Source: Trametes villosa
Taxonomy: Eukaryota; Basidiomycota; Agaricomycetes; Polyporales; Polyporaceae
Direction: 5' to 3'
Length of the DNA stretch: 64,000 nt
Assembly: GCA_002964805.2 (NCBI GenBank)
Contig: PUDQ02000009.1
Span: 248,001-312,000 of the forward strand
The notes below the pieces were generated by a model. The model did not search any database. It had not been told where the DNA came from and worked only from the letters and a program-made list of their open reading frames with translations. Both the position numbers and the translations under genes were made by a program. Within the stretch, counting starts at the first letter, position 1. The number at the start of each line of letters is the position of its first letter. Below are positions 1-10,961 of the stretch, piece after piece.

Positions 1-1
1 A

Positions 2-994
2 GACGCTGTTCGCCAGATGCGCCACATTCGTAAGCTCTCCTTGCGGGACGTGTATGTCTGCGACGACGGCGACGCCCAGACAGTCCCCGAAGCGGACAGG
101 GTGACACTGAGCGAGCTCCAGGAGATCTACGTCCACACCAACGTATCGCTTATCAGAGCCATTCTTTCTGCGCTCGTCATTCCTCCGACAGCGGGCACCT
201 GGTTGACCGAGAACTGGGAGGGGGAGTTACCGTTCGTCCGGACGACCCTCCCTGTCGACAGGAGCTGCCTTCCCATCCTCTCCCAAACTGCCACGCTGCG
301 CGTCTTCAGCAATTTCCACCAGCACACTTTGGAGGGCTTTGTCACACCGGACCCTCGCCCCACTGGCCTACATACCGACGGCCCCGACATCGTGTTCGAG
401 ATAGACATGCCCAGCAATGGGCGAGAACAGCTGGACGGCATGCCCCCATTCTTCCTCGATGACCTCGCCGACGTCTTCCGTGACGCACCACTGCACTCCC
501 TCCATATCGAGACCATCCCCGACGAGGCCGCCGCTACCGAGTGGCACCGTATCCTGGCGACGTTCCCGGCCCTACACACTCTGGACATCAGCGTGCAGGA
601 CGAAGAGGGCCTGAGCGAGCCTAGGCCCGAGGTCCTGTTCGCCGTACTAGACCCCGACAGCGCGGCCGGGGCCGCTATGCGTGCGCATGCCGACTATGCC
701 CGAGGACGCGAGCCAGCGGAGTCGGATACCGCGATCCTCTGTCCGGACCTACAATGTCTCCGCCTCGCCTGGCTGTCAGCGGCGCAGGCAGACAAGCTTT
801 TGGACGCCGCCGTATCGTGCTTCGAGAACCGCAGGCGGGCGCTGGGCAGGCCGGATGGACGGATGGAGGAGATCACGCTAGAGCTGGTGGGCCACGACGA
901 TGGCGCGCACTTCCTCGCAATGCAGGCCGCCTTCGAGGGTGCGTTGGCGCCGTTTGCTGACACCGTCACGTATCGATCGGATGGGGTTTGGTAG
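2..994 (+). CDS. F-box family protein, class A, 3' part only
   Basis: The frame is already open at the first bases, so the gene starts outside the window and only about the last 330 residues are visible. The F-box itself is not in view. The fragment matches the C-terminal half of the class A proteins elsewhere in this window: the segment around AILSALVIPPTA, then DRSCLPILSQ, the DDLADVF..APL block and the closing ENRRRALG block. It ends in TAG at 992-994. By family these C-terminal regions act as substrate-binding parts of SCF ubiquitin ligases; that role is inferred from the relatives, not from any motif here. The closest relatives in the window lie at 4062-5949 and 41576-43501. Confidence 0.85.
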   Translation, partial: DAVRQMRHIRKLSLRDVYVCDDGDAQTVPEADRVTLSELQEIYVHTNVSLIRAILSALVIPPTAGTWLTENWEGELPFVRTTLPVDRSCLPILSQTATLRVFSNFHQHTLEGFVTPDPRPTGLHTDGPDIVFEIDMPSNGREQLDGMPPFFLDDLADVFRDAPLHSLHIETIPDEAAATEWHRILATFPALHTLDISVQDEEGLSEPRPEVLFAVLDPDSAAGAAMRAHADYARGREPAESDTAILCPDLQCLRLAWLSAAQADKLLDAAVSCFENRRRALGRPDGRMEEITLELVGHDDGAHFLAMQAAFEGALAPFADTVTYRSDGVW

Positions 995-2096
995 GGCCCT
1001 TGCGTGTATGACCATGATATGTTCTTGATGCGCTCTGTTTATGTGTTCTCTCGTCGAGCCCTGAGAGCTGCTGTTTTGTTGCGTCAGATACCACCCCGCG
1101 AACGAGGTTATAGTTTGCGGCTGCCACGTATCGCCATGACTGATCGAAGGCAGTTGCGCTCTGAGTCAGCCTTGCGTACGTCTTCCTCCTCGTCCCTCTT
1201 ACTGACGTCGCACTAGCACTCGGATAGAGAATCACGAGGAAACGACTCGAGCAACTTAGCGCGGTGCGTGAGACTATTTCGTCCTACACTCCTTGATCGG
1301 CGGAGCTCACTGATCACACCTTTCAATATAGCTGAACTATGCCAAGTCGTGCAAGGGAAGATCACGAGTCGCGAGCTTGGACTCCTCCACGCGAAAGCTC
1401 TCCTCGACTCCTTCGCGTCGATCAACACACTCCCGCCGAGGTACTCGCCGCGATCTACCGTTTCCGTGCGCCAGCCCGAAGGTGCGAGTTTGAGTGACCT
1501 TGGGCCTTCAAGCAACATTGTCCCAAACTTCCATGTTCCGCGACTGGCCAGCGGAGCGACAGTGCACGGCCCTCCTTTCCAGGGCGCCATTCATCTGACT
1601 TTGGGTAAGCGCGCTGCGTTCAGCAACGCGCGTTGCTCACCGAGTGGCGCGTCGCCGAGCTTCCCGACTAGGACAACGCCGGCACGTTCTACTCCACCCA
1701 CCGCCGTGTTCGGTCGTTCGTCTGCGTGGTAACATTGTTCGCGCCTTATATACCTGCACGGGTCTCCTTGTCGGGCAGTGGCACTTATATTGGCCCAACA
1801 GTTCCAGCTGCTATGGCGTGCACATCTCAGCCGAGTCCCCGCGAAGGTGAGCCGCTCTGCTGCATCAGAACAACGCCTCCTGAACCTGACTTACCTTCTG
1901 TGCTTCCATAGACCTGCTGCCCACAGGTACGCACCACGTTCTCCACCACCCCGTACGCTCGTCTGATCCGACCATTCGTAGCTCTCACCGCTTCGGCGCA
2001 AGCGAACCGAACGCAAGCACAGTCGACAGGTCGCCCACATTGTATCCGGAATACACTGTGCCAGTGTATCCTTTGTTTTGCCTGTAAGTGGACACC
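995..2096. other. Intergenic region holding an F-box relic
   Basis: Apart from the relic at about 1330-1510, no frame here resembles a known family. The last part (about 1900-2096) should hold the promoter and leader of the F-box gene that starts at 2097. No clear TATA box was identified. Confidence 0.5.
1330..1510 (+). pseudogene. Frameshifted F-box relic
   Basis: The frame starting at 1268 reads LLDSFASINTLP, which matches the F-box entry LLNA.APINKLP of the neighbouring genes. The match then leaves this frame at about 1432-1437. From there the next frame continues as AEVLAAIYRF, the expected helix of an F-box, before stopping near 1500. A one-base change in the CCGCCG tract explains this best. 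No convincing C-terminal half follows. It is probably the N-terminal remnant of a decayed F-box gene; its class cannot be assigned. Confidence 0.6.
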
Positions 2097-3887
2097 ATGC
2101 TCGACTCCAACGTGATTGGTGACGATTGTCGTAGAACTATCAGCATGGCCTACAGCTTCGAGGCTCAACGCTTCTCGAGCAACTTCCTCGTTGACGCTCA
2201 GCGACCGCCAAACTATAACCTAGCTTTGCCGAATGGCTCACCGGCTGGCCCATCCCACACATCAATCTCGCACGGGAAGCCTACACTCTTTGAAGGGAGA
2301 TGGTGCCTCGATCCCCAGAGACAGCGGGAAATCTGCACCCTCCTCAACGCCCGCGCGCCCATCAACAAGCTTCCTGTCGAGATGCTATCCGAGATCATGC
2401 TCACCGTCCAGGCTCATTACACCCAAGACGTCGAAGACGACATCGAGGACGAAGTCATAACCTACCCAGAGGAAAGGCCCGAGATCGAGTGGCTCCGGGT
2501 CTTGCTCGTCTGTCGCCACTGGTTCGCCGTTGCGGCTGGCACCCCGAGGCTGTGGCGACTTGTGATTCTCGGGCACAGCGGCAACTACTTCCGCACCGCA
2601 CTCGCCCGCTCGAAAGCCCTCACCGTCACGCTCGAGATCAGGGATCTGCGCGACAACTACGACCAACAAGCCCTGGAGACTCTCACCCCCCGCGACCTGG
2701 ACCGCATCCGCCATCTCAGCTACGTGACGTGTCGTGCCAGTGGCTTACGATCGCCCAGCAGTCGGTCGCCACTTGACATACTGCTTCCGCACAAGATGGT
2801 AGAGCTTCAGTCGGTCAAGTACTATGACACCACGCGCCGCGGCAACTGGGGGTCTCGGAGGAGCTCGATAGACCTTCCCGCCATCCAGTTCGACCGCGAG
2901 CGACTCCCGAATCTCAGAGCTCTATCCCTCGCCGGCATCAACTCGAACCTCCTCCCCTCCTCTCTCCTTGCCCAGCTTTCCGTTTTGAGGCTGGACGGGA
3001 GCGTCGGGCTATTTCCAGTGATGACACTACGCGCTTGGACCGTCCTTCTGCACGCCTGCGTCAACATCCAACAACTCATTCTCATCAGCCTCCTTCCCAC
3101 TAGCGATGACGATGACGCTCCTCCCGGGACGGTTCCCAGACGTGCTGTTCCTCGGCTGAAATATCTTCACGTTGACGACGTTCCCGACATGGTGAAGCAC
3201 GTTCTTTCCATCTTCGACATCCCGTCCACTGCCGAGGTGTCGCTTCACTGGAACGGGGACTGGGATGTCGCGGAGATGGGCTTCCTGGCAGCCATGCCTG
3301 AAGACCGCACCGGCCTGCCAGTCCTGAGCAAGGTGACCCACGTGGAGCTGAACGATCCCGCGCGCACACTCTGGGCGCGGGGCCCCGAGGACCACGTCTC
3401 GTCTCTCTCTATCTGCCTGGAGAATGACACCTTCCTCCTACCCCGCGCTCACCCCTTGCTCGTCGACGCGCTCGACCTCCTGCGCGACGCGCCTCTCGAG
3501 GAGTTGCACATCGAGATCGCGCAAGACCGGGTGCCCGAGGTCGACTGGCGCGCCGCGTTCGCCCGCTTCCCGCGCCTCCGCAGCCTCATCGTCGTCGTGC
3601 GCCGTGGAGAGTCCGACTTCGGTGGGCGCGCGATCTGCGAGGCCCTCGATCCGCGGCTCGCGCCGGAGGGTACTCCGGAGGAAGAACACCTCCTGCTGCC
3701 CGAGCTGGAGATGCTGGAGATGCTGGAGATGGAGAACTTCGGTGTGCCTGAGTCTTTGGTCGTCCCCCCACTGAGGAAGGCGCTTGAGGGGCACGCCTTC
3801 CTGCGCGAGAGCCGGCACGTCCTTGGGAAGCTCGAGTTGCACTGGAGTGCGAAGGATGGGTCGGAGGACATGGTAGAGGCACTCTAG
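2097..3887 (+). CDS. F-box protein, class B (596 aa)
   Basis: A single-exon reading frame. The first real ATG is at 2097; the frame opens a little upstream, but only with GTG. The F-box-like domain lies at about residues 85-155: INKLPVEMLSEIML, then an acidic insert of about 20 residues, then VCRHWFAVAAGTPRLW. The C-terminal part has the class B blocks DLLRDAPLEELHIE, VDWRAAFARFPRLR and LDPRLAPEGTPEE. By family it would be a substrate receptor of an SCF E3 ubiquitin ligase that binds Skp1 through the F-box; the substrate is unknown. A short in-frame tandem repeat (EMLEMLEME, about 3705-3735) looks like recent 9-bp slippage. It is more divergent at the N-terminus than other class B copies and lacks their conserved leader. 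Confidence 0.9.
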   Translation: MLDSNVIGDDCRRTISMAYSFEAQRFSSNFLVDAQRPPNYNLALPNGSPAGPSHTSISHGKPTLFEGRWCLDPQRQREICTLLNARAPINKLPVEMLSEIMLTVQAHYTQDVEDDIEDEVITYPEERPEIEWLRVLLVCRHWFAVAAGTPRLWRLVILGHSGNYFRTALARSKALTVTLEIRDLRDNYDQQALETLTPRDLDRIRHLSYVTCRASGLRSPSSRSPLDILLPHKMVELQSVKYYDTTRRGNWGSRRSSIDLPAIQFDRERLPNLRALSLAGINSNLLPSSLLAQLSVLRLDGSVGLFPVMTLRAWTVLLHACVNIQQLILISLLPTSDDDDAPPGTVPRRAVPRLKYLHVDDVPDMVKHVLSIFDIPSTAEVSLHWNGDWDVAEMGFLAAMPEDRTGLPVLSKVTHVELNDPARTLWARGPEDHVSSLSICLENDTFLLPRAHPLLVDALDLLRDAPLEELHIEIAQDRVPEVDWRAAFARFPRLRSLIVVVRRGESDFGGRAICEALDPRLAPEGTPEEEHLLLPELEMLEMLEMENFGVPESLVVPPLRKALEGHAFLRESRHVLGKLELHWSAKDGSEDMVEAL

Positions 3888-4061
3888 GAGAACCTTGGGC
3901 CGCATATGGAGAATATTGACTGTTACGAGTCCTATTAGGTCAATATGACTATGTAGATACCGACTAAATCCCAGGCGTATGATGAGACTGTTGGCTAAAG
4001 TCCTTCAACTCCGATGCGGGGCTCGATGTTAAGAAGGCATGCGACACCCGCACCGATCCTA

Positions 4062-5949
4062 CTAGCGATACCATCTATCATCACACTCGTATGTAACGGT
4101 GTCGGCCCATCGAGCCAGTGACACCTCGAAGGCGGTTTTTGTCGAGAGGAAGTGTGCCCGACCACGGTGGCCCATCACCCCAAGCGCTATCTCCTCCATC
4201 CGGCCAACCCGCCAGCCCAGCGCTCGCCTCCGGTTCTCCAGGCACGTCGTCACGGCCTCCAGCAGTAATTCGGGATCTGTCGTCGACAGACCGGAGAGAC
4301 GCAGGCATTCCAAGTCCGGACAGACGACGGCCGCGTCCGGATCCCCTCGCGAGCGTTCGTGAGCGTGGCCGGCATGTACAGCGACCGCGGGCGTTTCTCC
4401 GGGGTCCAGCGCGGAGAAGACCGCCGCCATCCTGGGCGCGTTGCTGTCGTCATTCAACACTGCGATCTGGAGAGTGCACAGCGAAGAGAACGGCCGCAGT
4501 ATGTCCCCCCACTCGGTGTCGGCGGCCACTTCGGCGGTGATCTCGAAATACAGCGATTCGAGCGGTGCAGCGTGGAAGATGTCGACGAGGTCGACCAGCA
4601 TGAACAGCGGGACCGTGCCGTCCATCGGATCTGCCAGATCGTCGGGCACGTCGACGCGAAACTCTATGTCGGGGTTGCCACGCCGCGTGAAGGGATCGAG
4701 TTCTAGCGTTGTGTAGCCCTCCAAAAAGTGTGTTTCTATAGCACTGACGACGCAGACCGAGAGGATCTCCGAGAGAATGGGTAGGCAGCCGTGGTCTTCG
4801 GGGACGATTGTCCGGAGGTACGGAGTATCTCGTTGCCAGTGGTCGACGTCGAAGATGGAGACGAAGGAAGCAGTCGCGGTCGGCGGGATGATGATCGTGG
4901 ACAGCATCGCTTTGACGAGTGGCCCGTCAGTTTGGATGTGGATCTTCTTGAGCTGGGGGAGCGTCCCTCTGTTCGTCGCGGAGACTGTTCGAGCGCCGTG
5001 ATCGTCCGAGTCGCATGTCAAGACGTCGCGCAGCGTGAGGCTTTGAACATGCTGCATCTGAAGGACGGCATCCAGAAGTGTCGTCGACCTCAGCGCAGGA
5101 TGCTGGCCCGAACAGCTGGAGATGTCGACCTTGCGTAACTGTGAGGCGATTTCCAGGTCGTTGAAGATCTGGAATCCGCTCAGAGTAAGCGCTTGCATCT
5201 GGGGGAATCGCGATGTGGGGAGGGCGAGCACGGGTTCGGAGAAGTCGCCCGAGGCGGTAGAGGCTCGGAGAGAGCGGAGAGCAGGCATATCGTTCCCCAT
5301 GAAGTCCGCAAACGTGGGCAGACAGCTTGCGGGAATGACACTCAGATCGAGGCTGCACAGCCGGTGGACGTGGGGCACAAGAAGAGCAGAGATTTCAGGG
5401 AGAGAATGAGGGGAATGGTATGAGGCTTCGATGTTTAGATCGGCAGAGCGAGAGCGAGCGAGGCCGGTACGCAGGAGGTTGGTCTTCTCCCTAACCTTGA
5501 GTTTCCGCCAAAGCGTTCCAGCAGTCGACCCGACGACAAACCAGTGCCTGCAGACCCGAAGTACGTCGGTCCAGACTGGATCGCCGCGCGCGTTCTGCAG
5601 GTGCATGAGAATCTGGACGAACAGCTCGGTCGGCAGCTTGTTGATGGGTGCGCTAGCGTTTAGGGCCGCGCGCATGCTCTGCAACTCTTGTTCGTGGTCG
5701 AGGATTCTTGCGGCAAGCTCCTGACGGCTCTCAGGACAGATAAGGGTACCCTTAGGTATGTAGTCGAGCGGAGGGAGTCCGTAGTACGGTGGGTGAAGGC
5801 GAGTACTCCGCAGAGGGTCCAGACAAGGAGTGGTGTCCACACTATCTCGTGGTCTTCAAGCTACGGAAAACAAGCAATCCAAATGAAACATACCTTTTCA
5901 AGCCACGTGAGCCTCGGCGATGTAGTACAGTGCGCCGCATGGTCATCAT
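4062..5949 (-). CDS. F-box protein, class A (611 aa, two exons)
   Basis: Complement of 5894-5949 joined to 4062-5841. The long exon starts at a GTG in front of DTTPCLDPL, so a first exon is needed. ATG at 5949 followed by a 52-nt intron (GTATGT..GATAG, 5842-5893, phase 2) gives MMTMRRTVLHRRGSRGLK joined to SVDTTP, in frame. Domains: PPYYG motif near residue 37, a short coiled segment at 52-78, an F-box at 84-130 (INKLPTELFVQILMHLQ, then VCRHWFVVGSTAGTLW), then about 480 residues of variable C-terminal region with alternating short hydrophobic strands, as in divergent leucine-rich repeats. The gene is convergent with the one at 2097-3887, only 174 bp apart. Expected role: SCF substrate receptor in nucleus or cytosol. 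Confidence 0.88.
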
Positions 5950-6446
5950 CGTCGTGAACGGAATCAGCTACCAGGATTTGACTAGGAAAGCAGTCGCCGA
6001 AGGCGTCGACGAATCGCAGGAGTTGTGGAAACGTGCTGAGGTCTTTCCGATGGAGCAGGCGCAGCGTGCACGACAATTTGGGGAAGGAAATGCGTATAAA
6101 GGCTAAGTTAGCATGCGCGAGGTGGTGGTGGTGGTGGGGGTCCGGGGAGGGGGAGGGGGGGGGAGGCATTCAATGAGCGCTAGAATTGCTGTCGTAACGT
6201 CGGCGCTTATTCCAAGTACCTCCTCAGCTTCAAATTCGACTCCTCTGCGCTGCCGAGCACAGTGCTACCTATCCATCAATGAATCATACGGGGTGCATCT
6301 AGGTACAAGTGTATAGACTACGAGATCTTTTCCTTGGATTTAAACCGTGCATTCTGCCAGCAGTGATCTCGATGGGTGGATACCACGAATGGACATTGGT
6401 GCTGACTTCTGGGGATGCACAAGTACTCGACCGGGTCCACAATTGT
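5950..6446. other. Intergenic, with a G-rich simple repeat
   Basis: This region lies between the first exon of the F-box gene (which points left) and the 3' end of a membrane-protein gene. Positions 6119-6167 are a GGT microsatellite running into a G-only tract. Read on the minus strand it would give poly-His/Pro, but nothing supports translation. The F-box promoter should lie just above 5949. Confidence 0.5.
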
Positions 6447-7484
6447 CTACATCTTCTTCGCAGCCCTGAGGGCTTCCTTCCTCTCCGTCCACCACAGCTC
6501 CTCTTCCGGCCTCAGCGCGCCTGGGAAGAACACCGGAAGCAGCGCAGCCCCGACCCCAGTCTCGACGTCTTCCGCCTTCATCAGCACATCCATGACCTTG
6601 TCCGCGCGCACGACTGTCTTCCGTTCCTCCGCAAACTTGAACCCCAGCGCCGCGCCGCCCCTCCACGCCCTCGCTGCGTACACCGTGTATGCCGTACCCG
6701 CGCCACATAGCGCGAGCACGCACCAGGCATCCACCGCACCCAGGGTGGTGATAGCGAGGAGCACTACCGCCCAGAGGACGGCCAGGATGCCCATGCCGAG
6801 GCTGGCGGCGACGCCGAGCTTTCCGGCGCGTCCTGCGGCGAGGTCCTCGATGCGCACGCCACCGCCCTCGCTGACGACGACGATTGCTTCGGCGCTTCCG
6901 TTGCCGCTGGTGATACACACGACGTCGCGTCGCTCTGCGGACACCGCCCGCGCGGTGTGGAGCTCGCGCTGTTGTTGGCAGCGCAGAAGGAGTCCGGCGG
7001 CTGTCGAGAGAGCGGTACCGGCGGCGGTGATGGCTAGGATCTGGTCCGACCCGATACCAAAGACGGGCAGAGCGCCAGCGACGGCGAGCTGGATAGCGGC
7101 GGTGGCGAGCGCGGTGCGGGACACGGCGTCGCCGCCCGGCCCCCCGGGACGCTGCGAAGTGTAGAGGAATGTGATCGTGAGGCCGCCCCGCGTAGGCTCG
7201 GTGTTGTGGCTCCGGAGGAGGTGCTCGAGGACGGCGGAGCGGTTCGTCCGCGCGTACCCGGACCTCGCATTGATCACCGTGCACGGCGACTCAAGCGGGA
7301 GGGCCGAGCGGCCGCGGGCCAGGAGCTCGAGGAGGAACTCCGGCCAACCAATGGAGAAGGGCGCGACGCCGGGGACGGACTGGGAGCGCCGGAGCACGTC
7401 CGCGCCGAGCACCATGACGATGGGTAGGATCGTGCTAGGGTTCCATTCGCCGATGTGGGAGAAGAGAGCAAGTGTTTGGTTCAT
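6447..7484 (-). CDS. Polytopic membrane protein, fungal family of unknown function, copy 1 (345 aa)
   Basis: A single exon from a true ATG at 7484. Hydrophobic stretches are seen at about residues 138-160, 165-185, 228-250 and 252-272, enough for four or more membrane helices. Conserved marks shared with the copies at 12912-14015 and 29296-30681 are VINARSGYARTN, the TRGGLTITFLYT-type strand, VCITSGNGSAEAIVVVS, GVRIEDLAAGR and VFFPGALRPEEE. It is much more divergent than the other two copies and ends shortly after the last block, without their coiled-coil tail. I do not recognise a biochemical function. The strong match to two paralogues supports it as a real gene despite long antisense frames in this GC-rich stretch. 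Confidence 0.8.
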   Translation of the reverse strand: MNQTLALFSHIGEWNPSTILPIVMVLGADVLRRSQSVPGVAPFSIGWPEFLLELLARGRSALPLESPCTVINARSGYARTNRSAVLEHLLRSHNTEPTRGGLTITFLYTSQRPGGPGGDAVSRTALATAAIQLAVAGALPVFGIGSDQILAITAAGTALSTAAGLLLRCQQQRELHTARAVSAERRDVVCITSGNGSAEAIVVVSEGGGVRIEDLAAGRAGKLGVAASLGMGILAVLWAVVLLAITTLGAVDAWCVLALCGAGTAYTVYAARAWRGGAALGFKFAEERKTVVRADKVMDVLMKAEDVETGVGAALLPVFFPGALRPEEELWWTERKEALRAAKKM

Positions 7485-8196
7485 GGCGAGGTCTGTCGAT
7501 GTCTGTTCGGTAAGTTAGAGATCGGGTGGAGGGGCTGAAGTTATCGTGAACAGTCGGTATCGCAGTTGTTATATCTTGCTGCTGGCAAGAGGCTGTGCGA
7601 CAGAATGCCGACGTGTAGCTGGGTTGGCACAGAGGCGCGTCGGTCGTATTCTAGGTCGGCGGAGCTTTCTGTCGTCCTAGTGCCAGCACAAATGCGGGAG
7701 GCAGCCATCTGATCAGTAAGAATAACGCAAAAGGGACTTCGGGCCGCCGAGCGCTGGCCCATTTTGCCGCGCGCTGTCAGCGCGGAAGGCATCGCCACGA
7801 CGTATTCAACACCCGCCCGCTTAAGCGCGTGCAGTGCGCGTCCAAAAGAAGATTCCTACGACGCATGCTTGCGACGGTGAGCATGCATGTCTACCAGGCT
7901 ATGTTGAACCAGTGCGCGGCGCTACGGCCGTGCGGAGGGGCTGATCGAAGTTGCGCGCTTGTCGCGAGTCGTTCCTTACGCCGACTAAATCGATGAGCAC
8001 AGGAATTGCCATCGACCATATGGTTTACTCGCTTTCCGAATACAATTTATCTGGAGAAGATTTGTTCAGGACGAACAATACGCCAAGGTGATAAGTGGAT
8101 ATGTCAAGTGTACAATCAGGGAAAGGCACACCTGGAACTTCGCGACATGGCTCTCGGGCACGTCTGGGTCGTTCCCGCCGCCCCATGAGATCATAC
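7485..8196. other. Intergenic, no gene recognised
   Basis: The region covers the promoter of the membrane-protein gene (which reads away to the left) and the downstream side of the M20 peptidase gene. Short open frames are present but do not resemble anything. No clear TATA box or repeat was seen. Confidence 0.5.
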
Positions 8197-10076
8197 TCAG
8201 GCAGTGGCGCTGGTACTCTGAGACTCATCGAAGTACTTCTTCACCTATAGTAGCCCGAGTCAGTGCGGAAAACCCCTACAGCTGGTGCGGCAAGCATTTA
8301 CGACACTCACCTTCTGCGCAAACTCCGCATCTGCGAGGACCCTCACACCTGTGGCCGCCAGACCCACGGCCACCTTCAGCGTAGCGGCATGAGCCTCCTC
8401 CGTAGCGGCTGACTTGGCGAACTGGGGCGTATGGTTGGAGCCGTTCGGTTCCGTGGGTATAGCGTAGGCTGGATGAAGAGCCGGGAGCGCTGCACCGGTG
8501 GCAGTGAACGGTTAATTGCGCTAGAATGCGCCCATGTGCATCTGCTCACCGAATGTAACGTTTCCCTGGGAAGACAAGATCAGACATACGTAGAGCGCGA
8601 CACAAGCGAAACATAGCCTCACAAAGTCCGTGGAGAACTCGACGTCGCCGCTCGTGGCCACGTTCATGCCGTACTTGTCCCCCACGACGTTCGCGTACTC
8701 TTCGCCTGCGACATACGTTTAATGCGATGCTTCTGATGGTGCGATGGACGGCAGACATACCAAGAACGGTGTTATTACGGAGCTCGAAGTACCCTTCTCC
8801 TAGTTTGACTTCGATCTTGCATGCAGTCGCAAGCGCTGCAGCGCTACACCGAAGACGCGGTCAGTCCCAAATGAATTGTTCGAGCGCGGCTCGGTCCCAC
8901 ACGCACTCGAAGCATGCCTTCACGCGCGCGCGTAGAATCTCGAGCTCAGCCCACGTCGGCGCCCGCACAATGTACCGCAGCTTGGCGTAATCGGGAATCA
9001 CTGCCCCCAGCGTCAATACCATGCACGAACCTCGGCCGTGTGCCGCGATGAGCGACGTACCGTTCGGCGCCCAGTCGCGGCCGACGACGATACCGTGGAC
9101 GCGGTGGTCGGGCTTGATCTGTTGGCGCAATGCGGAGATGCCGGCGTAGGCGACGAAGGCGGCGTCGAGCGCGTTCTGCGCTTCCCAGGGCGCGGCGGCC
9201 GCGTGTGCGCTACTTGGGAGTGAGTCATGACCGGACAGAGGCTCGAGGGCGGCTGTACGCACCCATGGCCGAAGAACTCGACCTCTATCGGCTGGCACGC
9301 GACCCCAGGGAGAATTGCGGAAAAGTTGTCGGGCCCTGCGCTAGGGTGGCTCCTACAGAAGAGAGTCAGGTTCCTATTCGGCCAGCGGACAATCCATGAA
9401 CCGCGCACATGATACACGCATCCATCTCGTCGTAACCGCCTCGCTCGAGAAGGGTGATCTTACCTCCCCCACCCTCCTCGGCCGGCGTGCCGAGCAGGAC
9501 GACGGTGCCTGGGATGTCGTGCTCTTCTAGCGCGGCCTTGATCGCGATGGACACCGCTACTCCGGACATGGCGATGAGGTTGTGGCCGCACGCGTGTCCA
9601 ATCCCAGGCAGCGCATCCATTTCCGAGTTGACGCCTATGACCCGCGCTCCCTTTGAAGGCTTGCCGTCGGCGGATGGGAGCGTGTATGCGGCGCGGAAGG
9701 CGGTGTCGACGCCCAGGTAGTGGGGCGTGACAGAAAAGCCGTGCGCGGACATGAAGCCTGTCAGCCTCTCGTGAGCGTATCTGTGAACCAGGCTCAGCAT
9801 TCGCTGTGTAAGTCTAGGTAAGGGCGCGACAGCTCACTTCTCTTCCCACATGATCTCCGGGTTGTCTAGCAACATATAAAGCGGTCAACATACAGCAATG
9901 CGCTTAGGAAACGGGGGATGCGTACTCCATATATCAAGGCTGAGCTTTCGGAGCTCTGGCGAAAGCTCCTTCAGCTTGCGCTCAATGGTCGTTACGACCT
10001 CCGGCTTGAATACGGTTTGCTCGTAAGATGGAGGTTTATCAAGCTGAGGGACTCCTGAAGACTCTTGGGAGGCCAT
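8197..10076 (-). CDS. M20 family amidohydrolase/peptidase, PM20D2-like (431 aa, 11 exons)
   Basis: Rebuilt exons, minus strand: 9926-10076, 9838-9865, 9409-9780, 9263-9352, 9061-9212, 8907-9000, 8761-8843, 8623-8705, 8550-8565, 8311-8489, 8197-8244. All junctions keep frame and introns are 50-66 nt. Family marks in order: LRKLSLDIWNNPEIMWEEK (about 44-60), the metal site MDALPGIGHACGHN (114-127), the catalytic pair in GTPAEEGGGGK (157-167), MSHPS (about 184), EFFGHGSAHAAAAPWEAQNALDAA (lid/dimer domain), RDWAPNVIPDYAKLRYIVRAP, then VATSGDVEFSTDFGNV. Total length fits PM20D2-type dipeptidases (about 430 aa). These hydrolyse amide bonds of small peptides or acylated amino acids using one or two metal ions, usually in the cytosol. 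The first ATG used (10076) gives a normal family N-terminus. The ninth exon is only 16 nt. Confidence 0.93.
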
Positions 10077-10961
10077 AGAGCCATACCAGCCATGCGAGAA
10101 ATGAGCGTAAGATGGCTGCAAGGCGAGTATATCTGTGAGCTGAATATCTTTGAGCAAATAATGGAACACGGGCACTAACCAGTCCCGATTCAACGTGCTT
10201 CGCATCTGGACGACCAGTCTGAGTCACCGATCTAACCCGGTCGTCGGCGCCGTCCCGACGACGCAGCTTAAACAGACCGGTAAAACAACCTATTTGCGAC
10301 TTTACCATTGTCGATGAGCTGTGGACGTGGCGGAGGGAACTCAGTCACCGACGGCTAGGGCTGTAAGCAGGGCGCCGGAGTCAGGTAAAGGGGAGCTTAG
10401 GCTCATGACCAATGTTCCGCGAATACCGCAGGAAAATCTTTCACCAATCTGGTCGTGACCGATGCGGTGAACGGATTTACGCGTACAGAAGTCTCGACCC
10501 CGGCTCGACTTGCAAAAACTCCATGATAGCTATACAGCGAGCTTCACGCTCGCGATCAACAACATTTTAAACGCAGGAAGGCTTCAGGGGCCCCCAATCT
10601 AGAGACTTCGTCCAAGTAGTCAACTAGAAGCAAGTTGAGCGTCGGCATTCAGGAGATACCTAAACACGCTGATCCGAATTATACCGATCAGTAGACTTCG
10701 CTTATCTTGACCACTATTGGGTCGTACCTTCGTTGCGCACATATATACGAAGTATAAGAAGTAAGTAGTGGCACCCATGGTGTTAGGTAGAAGGTTACGG
10801 TACGAAGGAAAGCAGATGGGCGCTAGCCGGAACTGCAGCGGAAAGGATCTGTGGCTGAGTCAGCCGAAGATTCCCCGGGACGTTACCGTCCGACCTACTC
10901 TTTCTTCCAAACCACCACCTCCTTTTGAAGGTCGATCATAATAGGTCTAACCCAAGTCAGT
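10077..10961. other. Shared upstream region of two divergent enzyme genes
   Basis: These 885 bp separate the starts of the M20 peptidase (left, minus) and the FSH1-type hydrolase (right, plus), so both promoters should be here. No gene-like frame was found. An AT-rich stretch near 10737-10760 (ATATATACGAAG) is a possible core element for the hydrolase gene, though about 200 bp from its ATG. Confidence 0.5.

Noticed and set aside
6113..6170. Poly-His/Pro frame through the GGT repeat near the first exon of the class A gene
   Set aside because: The supported first exon uses another frame starting at 5949, in agreement with the five other complete class A genes.
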